Shown here piece after piece: positions 5,998 to 6,546 of a stretch of 6,546 nt of DNA; the stretch's first letter is position 1, and each line of letters starts with the position of its first letter. The notes beneath the pieces are model-generated. The model was given only the letters and a program-made list of their open reading frames with translations. It was not told the origin of the DNA and did no database searches. The translations under genes were made by a program, and so were the position numbers. The stretch is from an uncultured Bacillota bacterium (GTDB lineage Bacteria; Bacillota; Clostridia; Tissierellales; Tissierellaceae): contig CALGAG010000022.1 of NCBI GenBank assembly GCA_937951995.1, positions 1 through 6,546 of the forward strand, read 5' to 3'.

Positions 5998-6546
5998 TTA
6001 GAGTTCGTTTTCTGTACGGTTGGCTAATAGTATTAATTCTTGCTTTCTCTTGACACCGAACTTGTTGTAGATGTTTTTCAGGTGTGTCTTGACTGTGTGT
6101 TCACTGATGCACAATTCTTGGGCCATGTCTTTTATGGTTAGGCCTTGAAGGGTTAGGTTTAAGACCTCAGATTCCCTTTTGGTAAGGGTCAGGTCTGGAG
6201 GAAGGTACCTGAGAAGGATCTCATGGGGCTCCACCTCACCAGGATCCCTAGAGGAATCAATGTGTGCAGTATTCAAATTCTGGTCTATGATGCCTGTCAT
6301 CCACGGCATGGTTATGATGGCCAGGAAAACACTCCCGGAGGAAACAAGGGATGTTATAAGATAGATGTTTTCACCAGATCTTATCAGCAATCCACCTGCA
6401 AGGTCTCCAAGTAGAATTCCAAGTACGTTTGCAGACAGGATAAGTCCGAAAATCCTGTATGGGACCCCATAAACAAATGAAAGACTTCCCAATGTGACCC
6501 ACAGGAATACATCCAGAAGAGCAAATGAAGTCTCTATGAGGCCCAC
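5998..6546 (-). CDS. LuxR-family regulator with MFS-like membrane domain (5' partial)
   Basis: The C-terminal 182 residues are visible; the coding frame reaches the right edge. The GTG at the edge is probably internal, because the membrane part starts mid-domain. Residues 1-56 and 60-87 contain about three hydrophobic spans, with LLDVFLWVTLGSLSF and FGLILSANVLGILLGDLAGGLL. This is typical of LuxR-type proteins with an N-terminal MFS-like multi-span region, known from Actinobacteria (Eggerthella group) and Firmicutes. An acidic linker (about 88-117) leads to the DNA-binding domain at about 119-176: LTKRESEVLNLTLQGLTIKDMAQ, then CISEHTVKTHLKNIYNKF, with the conserved E125, G135, T151 and V152-K153 region. 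The protein would sit in the cytoplasmic membrane with its HTH inside, perhaps sensing a small ligand through the membrane part. Target genes are unknown. The adjacent SLH gene, transcribed in the same direction, is one candidate. Confidence 0.9.
   Translation of the reverse strand: MGLIETSFALLDVFLWVTLGSLSFVYGVPYRIFGLILSANVLGILLGDLAGGLLIRSGENIYLITSLVSSGSVFLAIITMPWMTGIIDQNLNTAHIDSSRDPGEVEPHEILLRYLPPDLTLTKRESEVLNLTLQGLTIKDMAQELCISEHTVKTHLKNIYNKFGVKRKQELILLANRTENEL

Noticed and set aside
1..6546. CRISPR array, tRNA, rRNA, riboswitch, insertion sequence or attachment site
   Set aside because: No regularly spaced repeats, tRNA-like folds, transposase genes or terminal inverted repeats were seen; nearly all the sequence is explained by seven protein genes.

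Overview
The window looks like chromosome from a Gram-positive, probably anaerobic Firmicute (Clostridia/Tissierellia-like). The clues are moderately AT-rich DNA by eye, arginine coded mostly by AGA/AGG, frequent ATA isoleucine, AGGAGG-type ribosome binding sites, some possible TTG starts, an exported protein with SLH cell-wall anchoring repeats, and a membrane-bound LuxR-type regulator. The assignment is an inference from composition and gene families; no rRNA or other taxonomic marker is present.

Left part (2-4506, plus strand): five closely packed genes that read as one operon. The first is cut by the left edge and is a PA-domain plus M28-aminopeptidase-like protein that appears to have lost its zinc ligands. 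It overlaps an OppD/DppD-type peptide-ABC ATPase, followed 6 bp later by an OppF/DppF-type ATPase. After 30 bp come two consecutive GNAT acetyltransferases, each about 300 residues with a two-domain layout. Permease and substrate-binding genes are not in the window and would be expected upstream. No internal promoter or terminator is visible between these genes. A strong hairpin at 4523-4552 closes the operon and lies between it and the convergent gene on the other strand.

Right part (4574-6546, minus strand): a secreted SLH-anchored protein with an unrecognised N-terminal domain of about 190 residues, preceded by a good ribosome binding site. Upstream of it is the 3' end of a LuxR-type regulator with an N-terminal multi-span membrane region (MFS-like), cut by the right edge. 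A hairpin with a T-rich tail at 5941-5979 ends the regulator gene and separates it from the SLH gene.

Functional reading: the left operon plausibly encodes import of a peptide or peptide-like compound coupled to N-acetylation, with a catalytically dead M28-like protein as a possible ligand-binding partner. The three-part combination (degenerate M28-like protein, Opp ATPase pair, tandem bi-domain GNATs) is the most interesting signal. Its function as a system is a hypothesis.
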